Positions 27,805-37,066 of a DNA stretch of 64,000 nt are shown here, in pieces (the stretch's first letter is position 1; each line of letters starts with the position of its first letter). Below the pieces are notes generated by a model. The model searched no databases. It was not told the DNA's origin and worked only from the letters and a program-made list of their open reading frames with translations. Origin of the DNA: Paenibacillus tyrphae (lineage in GTDB: Bacteria; Bacillota; Bacilli; Paenibacillales; NBRC-103111); the NCBI RefSeq assembly GCF_027925525.1, contig NZ_BSDJ01000002.1, positions 186,001-250,000 on the forward strand. The letters are read 5' to 3'. Both the position numbers and the translations under genes were made by a program.

Positions 27805-29346
27805 CTATTGGCGCGTGCGGTCTTGCGGTCTGATTAGTCCGGGACGCCGCTTCATCATTTGCAGAGGCACTCTTACGATCAGGTCTTTCCAATCTTTTGC
27901 CTGCATGGGCGCGAAAGGAGCCATATAATCAACCCCGAAGCTCTTGAGCTTCACAAGATGGGCCATGATGAGGATGAAAAGCAGAATTACACCGTAAAGC
28001 CCGAGTATGGCCGCCGCCATCATCATCGCAAACCGGAGCATGCGAATAGCAATTGCCGAAGAATACTGAGGAAAGGCAAAGGAAGAAATGGCGGTCAGCG
28101 CAACGACGATCACCATGATAGGACTCACGATGGCCGCTTGGACGGCGGCTTGTCCGATTACCAATCCGCCGACAATACCGACCGCTTGTCCGATCGGTTT
28201 CGGCAGGCGCAGCCCCGCTTCCCGAAGAAGTTCGAGCGTCACTTCCATAATGAGCGCTTCGATGATCGATGGAAAAGGAACCCCTTCCCGTCCCGCTGCA
28301 ATGGAGATGACGAGTTTCGTCGGAATTAATCCATGGTTGTAAGAAATCAAAGCAATATAAAGTGCAGGAAGAAACAGAGCGATGAATGCCGCCCCATATC
28401 GCAGGATGCGGATCAAGGAAGCGGGCATCCACCGTTCGAAATAGTCTTCGGAAGAAGTCATCAGCATGGAAAAAGTAACCGGTATAATCAAGGCGAAAGG
28501 AGTCCCGTCTACCAACAAGGCGATACGGCCCTGCAACAAAGCGCCCGCTACCCGATCGGGCCGCTCCGTATTTTGCATCTGCGGAAACGGAGAGTAAGTA
28601 TGATCCTCGATAAGCTGCTCAATATAGCCGGAGTCGGATATCTCATCAATATCGATCCGCCCGATTCGGCTCTTCGCTTCTTCCACGAGCTCTTGGTTCG
28701 TTAATCCCTGGATATAAATCAGGTACACGTCCGTTTGAGACCGGCGTCCAAGCTTGTAAGGGATCATGGTGAAGCCCGGGTCTTTAATTCGGCGCCGAAG
28801 CATGGCCGTATTGGTATGAAGCTTCTCGACAAAACCTTCTCTCGGTCCCCGAACAACCGCTTCCGATAACGGTTCTTCAATGGAACGGCTCTCTCCTCCG
28901 ACGGTGCTTAGAACGATAACATCGGTCAAGCCGTCCAGTAATAGCGCGGTATTCCCGTCAAGGACTTTACGAACGCAATCCTTCAAGCAGGGTATCTCAT
29001 GAACCTCCGCTGTCGAAACGACGGAATCGGAAATGGTGCTCTTGAGCTGCTCTTTATTCATGGCGGAATCGCTGGAAAGACCTCGTTCCCGCATTAAAGG
29101 CTTGATCACTTGCTCGTTCAGAACGGTTTTATCCACCAGACCGTCGATATAAACGACAGCCGCTTGCCAGGAGGAATGTCCAACTCGAAACTCTCGGAAA
29201 ATAACGTCGGGGCTATGCCCAATCGCATCCTTCATCATCCGAAGGTTTGCGGACAGGTTGTCTGTGAACGGAACATCCGGCATGTCATACACCTTCTTCA
29301 GCCATGGGTTGTTTATCAATTTCCATTCCGTATTATCTCCAAACAA
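27805..29346 (-). CDS. gerA: GerA family spore germination protein
   Basis: 513 aa GerA-type subunit: an N-terminal soluble domain of about 240 residues (DNLSANLRMMKDAIGHSPD, VYIDGLVDKTVLNEQVIKPL), then the hallmark GRIALLVDGTPFALIIPVTF and about five membrane segments, ending with an NPW-free basic tail. The start is unclear. A TTG at 29346 gives the longest frame but has no good ribosome binding site, and no in-frame ATG lies nearby. First gene of the gerA-gerB-gerC operon, downstream of the glnL terminator; expression is presumably in the forespore. Confidence 0.88.
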   Translation of the reverse strand: MFGDNTEWKLINNPWLKKVYDMPDVPFTDNLSANLRMMKDAIGHSPDVIFREFRVGHSSWQAAVVYIDGLVDKTVLNEQVIKPLMRERGLSSDSAMNKEQLKSTISDSVVSTAEVHEIPCLKDCVRKVLDGNTALLLDGLTDVIVLSTVGGESRSIEEPLSEAVVRGPREGFVEKLHTNTAMLRRRIKDPGFTMIPYKLGRRSQTDVYLIYIQGLTNQELVEEAKSRIGRIDIDEISDSGYIEQLIEDHTYSPFPQMQNTERPDRVAGALLQGRIALLVDGTPFALIIPVTFSMLMTSSEDYFERWMPASLIRILRYGAAFIALFLPALYIALISYNHGLIPTKLVISIAAGREGVPFPSIIEALIMEVTLELLREAGLRLPKPIGQAVGIVGGLVIGQAAVQAAIVSPIMVIVVALTAISSFAFPQYSSAIAIRMLRFAMMMAAAILGLYGVILLFILIMAHLVKLKSFGVDYMAPFAPMQAKDWKDLIVRVPLQMMKRRPGLIRPQDRTRQ

Positions 29347-29376
29347 TTACATTTTATGATATCTTTGTTTCGTTCA

Positions 29377-29420
29377 TAAAAAAACCTGCACCGGCAAGCT
29401 GCTTACGCCAGTAACAGGTG
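29377..29420 (-). terminator. Terminator of the glnK-glsA-glnL operon
   Basis: Arms ACCTG...GGC and GCC...CAGGT; on the minus strand the stem is followed by TTTTTTTATG. It lies 28 bp after the glnL stop and before gerA. Confidence 0.75.
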
Positions 29421-29447
29421 TTCTTCGTATCGGGTATGCTTTGGGAG

Positions 29448-30377
29448 TCAGTTCAATGTCGCCATCATTTGCTTTGCTTCCAAATACAGGACTTGCACGA
29501 ATTTTTTCGTATTGATTTTATGGTTTACGCTGGATTTTTGATCTTCTTCCAATTCGTTCATTCTTCTCCGGACTTCCATAAAATCGAAAAATTTCGCTGC
29601 GTAATTTTCAAACTTGGGATGGGTATAATCCGTTATGCCTAACGATGCGAGATGATTTAGCGCATGAGATATCGCTCTCCGTACACGCTGCTCAGCCGCC
29701 TTGAATTCTTTTTGAATGAGCTCGGAGTCAACGCGTTCCCCGAGTTTTTTCAATGAAATTTGCCAAAAAATATCTTTTAAAGCCGGAAATTCATCCTTTA
29801 ACGCTCGCTCCGATTCATCTTGGAATAAATACTCCAACATCTCCAGCAAGTCCTGGGTTCCGCTTTCTCCCGCCATACCCAGCTCCGACAACAGATAATT
29901 TCCGCAAGTTAGGATGGACGCATCTCCTGATCGCCGGGTCTTATTCTCGCTTATATCATACGGAGAAAGAAAATCGATCGATTGCTTGATGGTTTGAATC
30001 GACGTTTCAAGCAGCATGCTTTCCATCACTTTCTTAACGATCGTTATGAGCTCGATCCGGTTTAAAGGCTTAAGGACGTAATATTCGATGCCTAGCGAGT
30101 AAGTACGGCTGACGATATCTTTCGAACCGACTTCGGAGAGCATAATGATCTTTCCCAAAAATACGGGCAATAGTGCACGAACGGTCTCAATCCCGTCACG
30201 GTAAGGCATGAGGACATCAACGAAAAGAATATCCACCTGGTTCATGACGATCGATTGAGCATCGATCTTCGCTCCGTCTTCCGCTTCTCCCACGACTTGG
30301 CCCAGACCCTCATCTTCAATCATTTGCGCCAGCATGAGACGGACCGCAGGGTCATCGTCTACAATAAAAAATCTCAT
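29448..30377 (-). CDS. glnL: Response regulator GlnL-like (YcbB domain)
   Basis: 309 aa from the ATG at 30377 (GGAGAGG upstream). The receiver domain begins MRFFIVDDDPAVRLMLAQMI with the phosphorylatable Asp in DILFVDVLMPYRDG, the switch Ser in IIMLSEVGS and Lys in YYVLKPLNR. The C-terminal 150 residues match the YcbB-type output domain, with ASLGITDYTHPKFENYAAKF. In B. subtilis GlnK-GlnL activates glutaminase and glutamine transport genes in response to glutamine. Here it is the third gene after the sensor kinase and glutaminase. Confidence 0.85.
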   Translation of the reverse strand: MRFFIVDDDPAVRLMLAQMIEDEGLGQVVGEAEDGAKIDAQSIVMNQVDILFVDVLMPYRDGIETVRALLPVFLGKIIMLSEVGSKDIVSRTYSLGIEYYVLKPLNRIELITIVKKVMESMLLETSIQTIKQSIDFLSPYDISENKTRRSGDASILTCGNYLLSELGMAGESGTQDLLEMLEYLFQDESERALKDEFPALKDIFWQISLKKLGERVDSELIQKEFKAAEQRVRRAISHALNHLASLGITDYTHPKFENYAAKFFDFMEVRRRMNELEEDQKSSVNHKINTKKFVQVLYLEAKQMMATLN

Positions 30378-30433
30378 GACTTTGCCTCTCCAATGGCCGT
30401 GTTTCTCATGAATGCACTGCCTCCTATTGTCGG

Positions 30434-31405
30434 TTAACAGACGCTTAAATCCCACGCTTGGGCGATATGCTTCAAGAGCATATGTCCCGCCGTACTGTTG
30501 CCATACTTATCGATGGCAGGGCCATATATGCCGATCCCGCATCCGTCCGGAAAAGGAAGCTCTCTGGATTTCGCGCGAGGCGGAACAGCCGCCATAATTC
30601 CTCCGGATACCCCGCTTTTGGCCGGTACGCCCACAAAAGCGGCGAATTTTCCCGAAGCGTTATACATTCCGCATGTCAGCATCAACGCTTTCGTGATGCG
30701 AGCGATATCTTTGGATACCACTTGCTTCTTCCGTACCGGGTCGTAGCCGTCGCACCCAAGAATCATCCCGATCGCGGCCAAATCTTCCACCGTGACTTCA
30801 AGCGAGCATTGCTTCAAATAAACTTCCAGCGCGACTTCCACGTCAGATTGCAGACAATTCATTTCCTGCAGACAATACGCCAGCGCTCGATTGCGATGGG
30901 CTGTCTGCCACTCGGACTGAAACACCTCTCGGTTGCAAGTCGGGCGCTTTCCCGTTAAGGCTTCCAATAAAGCCGTGATAACCTCAAGCTTGGATTCCGC
31001 GGTCGTTCCCGGCTGCATGGAAGCTATAGTGATGGCTCCCGCATTAATCATGGGATTAAAAGGCCTGCCCGGCTTGTGAAGCTCCAACCGAACGATTGAA
31101 TTGAAAGCGTCTCCAGTAGGCTCCACATCTACATACTCCAGCACGGTGTCAATGCCGCAACTTAAACAAGCGGCCATAAATCCGATAACTTTGGAAATAC
31201 TTTGGATGGTAAAGGGCGACTCGGTCTCTCCGGCTTTTACGATCCTTCCGTCTGTTCCAATCATGCAAATGCCCAATTGAGACGGATCCGCCTTTCGTAA
31301 CGCGGGAATGTAATCGGCACAGTTCCCAAGGGCGGAGTAAGACCGGTACCGGTCCACCCATTCGCCCAAGTCTATCGTTCTATCGCTTACGCTCGTCATG
31401 TCCAT
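30434..31405 (-). CDS. glsA: Glutaminase
   Basis: 323 aa from the ATG at 31405 (AGGGGACGGGG upstream). Serine-dependent glutaminase fold: the S-x-x-K catalytic motif in FTIQSISKVIGFM, plus GRPFNPMINAGAITIASM, PAKSGVSGGIMAAVPPR and the C-terminal GNSTAGHMLLKHIAQAWDLS. It hydrolyses glutamine to glutamate and ammonia. It lies between its probable regulators glnK and glnL. No glutamine transporter (glnT) is adjacent, unlike B. subtilis. Confidence 0.93.
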   Translation of the reverse strand: MDMTSVSDRTIDLGEWVDRYRSYSALGNCADYIPALRKADPSQLGICMIGTDGRIVKAGETESPFTIQSISKVIGFMAACLSCGIDTVLEYVDVEPTGDAFNSIVRLELHKPGRPFNPMINAGAITIASMQPGTTAESKLEVITALLEALTGKRPTCNREVFQSEWQTAHRNRALAYCLQEMNCLQSDVEVALEVYLKQCSLEVTVEDLAAIGMILGCDGYDPVRKKQVVSKDIARITKALMLTCGMYNASGKFAAFVGVPAKSGVSGGIMAAVPPRAKSRELPFPDGCGIGIYGPAIDKYGNSTAGHMLLKHIAQAWDLSVC

Positions 31406-31555
31406 TGATAACCAACCCCGTCCCCTTCCGGCCACAACCATTCGTTTGCCTCGGCAACGCTTTCAGTCTCACGGCCGGAAATGGCGAATATCCATTATTT
31501 TCATAGTCAAGTACACTTTGAACATACCATCTCGACTACTAAAAAATATAAAAAT

Positions 31556-32848
31556 CTACACGGCGGTTGAAGCACTTCTTATTTTGAAGGTCGGAAGACG
31601 CACGATAAATGTCGTTCCGCTGCCTTCTTCGGAAGAGCCGATGGCAATCTCCCCATCGAGCGAATGGACGATATCGCGCACATGCGACAGTCCGATCCCG
31701 GCTGCGGCTACCCCGCTTTCGTTATATTTCGTCGTAAATCCGGGTTGAAAAACAATGCCGCGGTGCGATTCCCGAATGCCGCAGCCCGTATCGGAAACAA
31801 CGAAGACCGTCTCCGCCGTATCTTCGTAAACACGTATACTGATGCTCCCATGCTCTTGAATGGCTTCCACCGCGTTCGAGACGAGGTTATTCACAATGGT
31901 AAGCAGGGGAATGAAATCGGCGGTCCGGTAATCCGCATCCAGATCGGTCGTGAACTTGATTTTCTTTTGGAACATGCGACTGTACTTTTGATTCGCTTTT
32001 ACGACAAAGCCCAGCATTTCCGCCAAGCTCATATCGACAACGATTTCACTGTCGTATAATTTGGTCAGGCCGGCCAGGATGCGCTGGGAATCCTTCTTGA
32101 CTTCGTGAATCTGCTGGGCGATACTTAATGCCTTTTGGGCATAGCGCTCCAGGTTCTCTTCTTTCAATTTGGAATAAAGAGTATAGCTCTGTTCGGTAAT
32201 CGCTTCGATCGTGCCCATGGATTTTTGCAAATAAAACGTTTCCCCGTACAGCCCCGTACCCACGTGCAGCATCTGCTCCATCCGTTTTTCCTTCTCGGCA
32301 TGAAGGACGCGCATTTGGCCTATCACAATGCTGCTGTACAGCCCGATGACAAAATAACTGCGCACCACGGTAAGGACCAATAAAAGAAGCCAGTCGTCCC
32401 AATCCATCACATTCACGCCGAGCAGCAGCCACCGCAAGAAGAGCTCGGCCCCGTTCGAGATCAGATCGATGCCCGCGACAAGCCCGCCTAGCCTAAGGGG
32501 ATTATATTCGTGAATTGTTGTTCGAAGCCTGCCCATGCAGAGAGCAAATACGATATAATATACACCGGCGGCCACATTATTCTGCAGGCTTGCTGTGAAA
32601 GAAAGCGGAGTCGAGTGGGTCAGCCATTCGGTCCCCTGAAAGCATACGCTGAATATTCCCGTTATGATCCCGATCTTGAGGTAAGGCAAGTGTCGCATAA
32701 ACAGCAAGAAGAACAAAAACGTACTGGCGCCAAGCCCCATACGGAAATAATCTCCATGAAACGGATATACTTTGATTTCCGCACCAATAGCCGTCGTCAG
32801 GGCGATAAGCAGAATTTGCATCGTTTCATTTTTGAGAAACCGCCTCAC
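31556..32848 (-). CDS. glnK: Sensor histidine kinase GlnK-like
   Basis: 430 aa from a GTG at 32848 after AGGGGGAA; an ATG at 32905 with GGAAGG is a possible longer start. The N-terminal half has about six membrane segments beginning MQILLIALTTAIGAEIKVYP. The cytoplasmic part has a helical dimerisation region near VKKDSQRILAGLTKLYDSE and an ATPase domain with N box NNLVSNAVEAIQEHG, DTGCGI and AAGIGLSHVRDI. This matches the GlnK/YcbA family rather than a standard HisKA kinase. It is first in the glnK-glsA-glnL operon. Confidence 0.82.
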   Translation of the reverse strand: MRRFLKNETMQILLIALTTAIGAEIKVYPFHGDYFRMGLGASTFLFFLLFMRHLPYLKIGIITGIFSVCFQGTEWLTHSTPLSFTASLQNNVAAGVYYIVFALCMGRLRTTIHEYNPLRLGGLVAGIDLISNGAELFLRWLLLGVNVMDWDDWLLLLVLTVVRSYFVIGLYSSIVIGQMRVLHAEKEKRMEQMLHVGTGLYGETFYLQKSMGTIEAITEQSYTLYSKLKEENLERYAQKALSIAQQIHEVKKDSQRILAGLTKLYDSEIVVDMSLAEMLGFVVKANQKYSRMFQKKIKFTTDLDADYRTADFIPLLTIVNNLVSNAVEAIQEHGSISIRVYEDTAETVFVVSDTGCGIRESHRGIVFQPGFTTKYNESGVAAAGIGLSHVRDIVHSLDGEIAIGSSEEGSGTTFIVRLPTFKIRSASTAV

Positions 32849-33039
32849 ATGTGTTCCCCCTATGAAGATATTTTTTAAAATGAGTATAAACGAAAGAAGA
32901 TTCATCCGCCAACCTTCCAAATCCAGGTCTATATGTAGCTTGGGAGCTTTTTAATAAAATCGGGGAGCGATAAAGGATTATGGCGGGTCATGTCGAAAAT
33001 GAAGTGGAACTTAACTTGGAAAATAAGGAGGGGGATACC

Positions 33040-34632
33040 ATGTCCGGACCGTTCGGGATTCGCTGTGCCGAAAAAAATAAAATCAGTCTTGCCACCCTGT
33101 TAACCGGGCTGGTCTCCCTTTCCGTCGCGCTTACTTTGACAATTCTGCTTCTCGCCTCTTATCATTCCAATAAGGAATCGTTATTCGAAACGACCTTTGC
33201 GTTGAACTATTCGGCGGCGACTAAAATGAGCCATTCCATCGATTCCTTATTCCAATCGATGCGGACCGGTCTGGCCTATACCGGCGTCCGTCTTTCGGCC
33301 GGGGATCTATCGGATGCGCAAGAAATACAGAGGCAGCTTGAAGCGCTGCGCTTAGGCAGTCACTATTTCAACTCCATCGCCGTCGTGGACGAAACGGGCC
33401 TTGTCCGCGGTGTGGACCCGCCTTCCGTCGGCACGACCGGACTGCATATCGCAACGGAAGCGACCAAAGAAGCGCTCGCGGTAAAAAAATCCTATATATC
33501 CAAGCCCTACTATTCGGCCACCGGACGGCTTATCGTTTTTATGAGCGAGCCGCTTTTCGACAAAGACGGAACATATCGGGGTTTTATCGGAGGCAGTCTT
33601 TATTTGCAGGAAAACAATATATTGAATATGATGTTCGGGATGCATAATCATCTCAATAGCGACGGTTCGTACTTTTATGTCGTCAGCTCCAACGGTCATT
33701 TATTGTTTCATCCCGACAAATCCCGGATCGGCGACGATATCAATGCCAATCTAGTCGTTCAGAAGACGCTTCGGGGCGAAAGCGGATTCGAACAGGTAAC
33801 CAATTCCCAAGGAATCACCTTTCTTGCCGGCTATTCCCCCGTTCTGGAGAACGGCTGGGGAGTCGTCGTCCAGTCCCCCATCAATGTCGTATATGACGAA
33901 TTGAACCGCAATATTCGCACGATTCTGCTGTACACTCTGGCACCGTTTGTCGTATTGTTGATCGCCGCCATCTGGCTTGCCCGGCGTTTGGCCCGTCCGT
34001 TCGTGTCTCTTGCCGATCTGGCTGGCCGATTGGGCAGGGGCGAAAGAATCGTTCTTCCGGAGGCCAAGCATCACTGGAACCGGGAAGCCGACTTGTTGAC
34101 ACAGACGATTACGCTTGCGTTAAGCGATCTGCAGAAGCAGACCGAGCAGTTGGCTCATGCCGCCATGACCGATTCTTTAACGGGGTTAACGAACCGCAGG
34201 ACGTTTGAATCCATCATGACGCAATGGACGGATGAGCAGTACTCCTTCGCCCTGATTGTCATGGATATCGACCGATTCAAGTCCATCAACGATACCTACG
34301 GTCATCAAGCGGGTGACGAAGTATTGAAGCATCTGGCCCGCATCGTCACTTCGTCCGTAGGTCCCCATGATATATGCTGCCGTTACGGCGGAGAGGAATT
34401 TGTCGTGCTTCTGCCGCTCGCGAGCGTTCCGGATGCTCTGACCACGGCGGAGCGAATTCGTACCGCTTTTGAAACGAGGGAAAATCCTCTCGAAATCCAG
34501 ATAACCGTCTCGTCAGGCATCGCTCACTATCCATCCCACGCCGAATCGGCTGACATGCTGTTTCAACGGGCCGACCACGCTTTATATCGGGCGAAGGAAT
34601 CGGGGAAAAACCGAACCATCGTGGCCGACTAG
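33040..34632 (+). CDS. Membrane diguanylate cyclase with dCache sensor
   Basis: 530 aa from the ATG at 33040, preceded by GGAGGGGG. Membrane segment near residues 20-42, an extracellular dCache-like domain of about 250 residues with FNSIAVVDETGLVRGVDPP and YFYVVSSNGHLLFHPDKS, and a second membrane segment (YTLAPFVVLLIAAIWLARRL) leading into HAMP. The GGDEF domain runs from MTDSLTGLTNRRTFE with active site RYGGEEF, so it should make c-di-GMP. The position of the product-inhibition site (RxxD) reads GPHD, so feedback inhibition is probably lost. Monocistronic, with a strong terminator. Confidence 0.9.
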   Translation: MSGPFGIRCAEKNKISLATLLTGLVSLSVALTLTILLLASYHSNKESLFETTFALNYSAATKMSHSIDSLFQSMRTGLAYTGVRLSAGDLSDAQEIQRQLEALRLGSHYFNSIAVVDETGLVRGVDPPSVGTTGLHIATEATKEALAVKKSYISKPYYSATGRLIVFMSEPLFDKDGTYRGFIGGSLYLQENNILNMMFGMHNHLNSDGSYFYVVSSNGHLLFHPDKSRIGDDINANLVVQKTLRGESGFEQVTNSQGITFLAGYSPVLENGWGVVVQSPINVVYDELNRNIRTILLYTLAPFVVLLIAAIWLARRLARPFVSLADLAGRLGRGERIVLPEAKHHWNREADLLTQTITLALSDLQKQTEQLAHAAMTDSLTGLTNRRTFESIMTQWTDEQYSFALIVMDIDRFKSINDTYGHQAGDEVLKHLARIVTSSVGPHDICCRYGGEEFVVLLPLASVPDALTTAERIRTAFETRENPLEIQITVSSGIAHYPSHAESADMLFQRADHALYRAKESGKNRTIVAD

Positions 34633-34633
34633 A

Positions 34634-34680
34634 AAACGGAGCGTTTCCACATGATTCGCATGGTGGAGGCGCTCCGTTCG
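34634..34680. terminator. Terminator between convergent cyclase and monooxygenase genes
   Basis: Arms ACGGAGCG and CGCTCCGT with additional CCAC/GTGG pairing inside. It lies just after the diguanylate cyclase stop and before the end of the convergent FAD monooxygenase gene. Confidence 0.8.
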
Positions 34681-34690
34681 TTGTGCCAGT

Positions 34691-35899
34691 TTATGTTCCC
34701 TCATATCCTTTTAACTCGATCCCGTTCGCGGCTTTGGCGATCATCTTCGAAATCATTTGAAACGTGGCATTCATCAAGAACGGTACGCGAAGCATCCAGT
34801 TTTGCAGGATGATTTTGAAGCTGGAGCTGGCGACCATCCCCTCTGCCGCTGACTGGCCGATTTTTTGGTTTTTCTCCACAAATGCCTTCATCTCTTGCTC
34901 GTAGGCCGCAAAAGCCCGTGTATAATCCCCTTGCGCGAGTTTCAACTCACCGGCCAGCACGTAAGCACCGACAAGCGCCAGGCTGCTGCCCTGCCCGGAA
35001 AGCGGCGATGGGCCATAGGCCGCGTCGCCGACAAGCGCAACACGGCCTCTCGACCATGCAGGCATATGAATTTGGCATATCTCGTCAAAATAAAAATCTT
35101 CTGCCGCCTTCATGGCCTGGAGCAGCCGCTGGGTTTCCCAACCGTTCTCACCGCCAAACGTATCGGACACTAGCTGCTTCTGGGCTTCGGGATTGTGCCG
35201 GTCGTATAGCAAGGGTCCCGATTTAAAAACGAACAGGCCCTTCGCTTCCGTGTTGTCACGGGCGCTGTACATCCCTACCGTCCTGCCGGGAACCGTATAC
35301 AATTGCAGGCTATGGTTGAGGTCCAGGAAATTGCGGGTCGTAAATATCGAAATATAGCAGCCCAGTGAACGTTTAAACTGTTCCTCCTCGCCAAACGTCA
35401 GCCTGCGCACATTGGAATGAAGCCCATCCGCTCCGATCACCAAATCGAAGGTTTGCGGCTTGCCGTTCGCAAATTGCACCTCCGCCCCCTCTTCCGTCTC
35501 GCGAATTGCAGTGATCGAATCATTCCATAGATAGTTCACCGTATCTTTGGTGAGATTGTACAAAATGTCAGTCAGATCATCGCGCATAACCTCGATGTCC
35601 AGACCTGCCTTGTTGCCGATGCTCGCTTCGCCGATCCGCCCTTTGATCTTGCCGCTGTCGTTTACAAAATAAACGCCGGTCATTTGCGTATCCGCCGCAC
35701 GTACTTGATCGAGAATGCCCATCCGTTCGAGGACCAACAAAGCCGCTCCGCGAATATCGACCGCATAGCCGCCCCGTCGTAGGGCCGGGGCCCGCTCGAC
35801 GATCGTCACCTCGAAGCCGTGACGGTGAAGCCAGTAGGCAAGCGCAGGTCCGGCAATGCTAGCTCCTGAAATCAGTATGCGTTTCGTTTTTTCGGTCAT
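34691..35899 (-). CDS. FAD-dependent monooxygenase (TetX/PHBH-like)
   Basis: 402 aa from the ATG at 35899 with AGGAGCG. FAD-binding Rossmann motif ILISGASIAGPALAYWLHRH, then the DG motif VIGADGLHSNVRRLTFG and the GD motif RVALVGDAAYGPSPLSGQGS. This is the aromatic-hydroxylase/TetX class, which hydroxylates aromatic or polycyclic substrates including some antibiotics. It is divergent from a TetR gene, so drug or phenolic induction is likely. The substrate cannot be read from sequence. Confidence 0.87.
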   Translation of the reverse strand: MTEKTKRILISGASIAGPALAYWLHRHGFEVTIVERAPALRRGGYAVDIRGAALLVLERMGILDQVRAADTQMTGVYFVNDSGKIKGRIGEASIGNKAGLDIEVMRDDLTDILYNLTKDTVNYLWNDSITAIRETEEGAEVQFANGKPQTFDLVIGADGLHSNVRRLTFGEEEQFKRSLGCYISIFTTRNFLDLNHSLQLYTVPGRTVGMYSARDNTEAKGLFVFKSGPLLYDRHNPEAQKQLVSDTFGGENGWETQRLLQAMKAAEDFYFDEICQIHMPAWSRGRVALVGDAAYGPSPLSGQGSSLALVGAYVLAGELKLAQGDYTRAFAAYEQEMKAFVEKNQKIGQSAAEGMVASSSFKIILQNWMLRVPFLMNATFQMISKMIAKAANGIELKGYEGT

Positions 35900-35970
35900 A
35901 GAAGAACACGCTCCTGTCATTACAATAAAAGGATGTTGTCCGTTCGAATTTACTGTGTATTGCATAAACA

Positions 35971-35985
35971 GTATATAATATATAC
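35971..35985. promoter_or_regulatory. Candidate TetR operator
   Basis: Perfect 7-bp arms GTATATA and TATATAC around a central A, flanked by a second inverted pair TACTGT (35951-35956) and ACAGTA (35968-35973). It lies in the 158-bp region between the divergent monooxygenase and TetR genes and overlaps promoter-like AT sequence. Confidence 0.5.
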
Positions 35986-36057
35986 AATTAAGGTGCAATG
36001 ACTTTTTTCAATGCTTGGCATCTTGACGGTCATTCAGCAATTCAGGAGGACGTTCGT

Positions 36058-36825
36058 ATGGATAACAACAAATTTGCAGAAGGGCTGCCACCCGGTGTGG
36101 CGCTCAGCTGGGGGCTGGTCAAACCGACGCAGCGCGGGCCGAAACGTGAGATGAGTCTGAAGCAAATCGTGGATTCCGCCATTGCCATAGCCGATAAAGA
36201 CGGACTGTCCGCTGTGTCTATGAACAAGGTCGCCGCATCCTTGGGATTTACGACCATGGCCCTCTACCGTTACGTTCCTAGCAAAGAAGATCTCGTACTT
36301 CTTATGCAGGACGCCGTGTTCGATATCTCGATCCCGGAGGAAAATTCCACTCATTGGCGCGAAAATATGCGCACCTTTGTCCTGGCCATCATGCGGTGCT
36401 TTCAGGATCATCCATGGTTGTGCGATATCCCAGCCTCCGGCATCCCGATCACGCCAAATAATTTGCGTATTGTCGATTGGGCCTTGCGGATAATGTTCGA
36501 CCTTCCGTTAGATCACCGCGAGAAGATCTCGATCGTGGTCATGCTGACCAGTCATGCGCGTGTACACAGCTTTTTTCAACGGGATATGGACCGTGCCGTC
36601 CAGACAGGCGTTAACTCGGGCCCTGTCCCTGGCGTAAGCTATAAGGCTGCATTGGAGCATCTCGTCACTTCGGAACGGTTTCCTTATCTGTCGCCGGTCG
36701 TGCTTGCGGGCGCCTATTCGCCGGAGAACGATTACAAGGATGGGCATGCCTACGGTTTCGAATTTGATTTTGGTCTCGCCCGAATACTGGATGGGATTGA
36801 GCATTATGTTCAATCCAAGCGATAG
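36058..36825 (+). CDS. TetR family transcriptional regulator
   Basis: 255 aa from the ATG at 36058 after AGGAGGA. The helix-turn-helix is preceded by a 30-residue extension (GLVKPTQRGPKREMSLKQIV) and reads ASLGFTTMALYRYVPSKEDL. The C-terminal ligand domain is of the larger TetR_C class, with YLSPVVLAGAYSPENDYKDG and FDFGLARILDGIEHYV. Divergent from the FAD monooxygenase, which it probably represses in the absence of a ligand. It ends in a strong terminator. Confidence 0.85.
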   Translation: MDNNKFAEGLPPGVALSWGLVKPTQRGPKREMSLKQIVDSAIAIADKDGLSAVSMNKVAASLGFTTMALYRYVPSKEDLVLLMQDAVFDISIPEENSTHWRENMRTFVLAIMRCFQDHPWLCDIPASGIPITPNNLRIVDWALRIMFDLPLDHREKISIVVMLTSHARVHSFFQRDMDRAVQTGVNSGPVPGVSYKAALEHLVTSERFPYLSPVVLAGAYSPENDYKDGHAYGFEFDFGLARILDGIEHYVQSKR

Positions 36826-36831
36826 TCATGA

Positions 36832-36868
36832 AAAAAGCTCTTGTCATACTGAAATGACAGGAGCTTTT
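36832..36868 (+). terminator. Terminator of the TetR gene
   Basis: AAAAAAGCTC / GAGCTTTTTT outer arms with inner GTCAT / ATGAC pairing, followed by T residues on the plus strand. Confidence 0.88.
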
Positions 36869-36898
36869 TCTCTTGCAGAGCAAGTGCTTTGGACTAAT

Positions 36899-37066
36899 TT
36901 CTCCCCTTTCGATAAAAAGTTCTCCCTTCTTTCGGGGGCGGAACATCCCATATAATAGTAAGTAATCCTTATAGCGGAAAGGAGGATACATAAGGGACCG
37001 AACGACTGGAAGGAGGGTATGCGGAAGATCGTCTTTTGCGAGGAGGATTTTTTGTAAGCGCTTAAT
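36899..37066 (+). promoter_or_regulatory. Chitinase promoter and leader: direct repeats, -10, STAB-SD-like element, cre
   Basis: Two TTCTCCC...TTTCG repeats start at 36899 and 36920, 21 bp apart. A -10 box TATAAT is at 36951-36956. GAAAGGAGG at 36977-36985, the sequence of the cry3A mRNA-stabilising STAB-SD, lies near the expected 5' end and far from any start codon. A cre sequence TGTAAGCGCTTAAT is at 37053-37066, 12 of 14 bases matching the ideal site. Further GGAGG runs occur at 37012 and 37041. Confidence 0.55.

Noticed and set aside
37019-37057. Thirteen-codon frame in the chitinase leader as a regulatory leader peptide
   Set aside because: The Shine-Dalgarno sequence is only two bases from its ATG, too close for good initiation, and the frame has no codon bias suggestive of attenuation.
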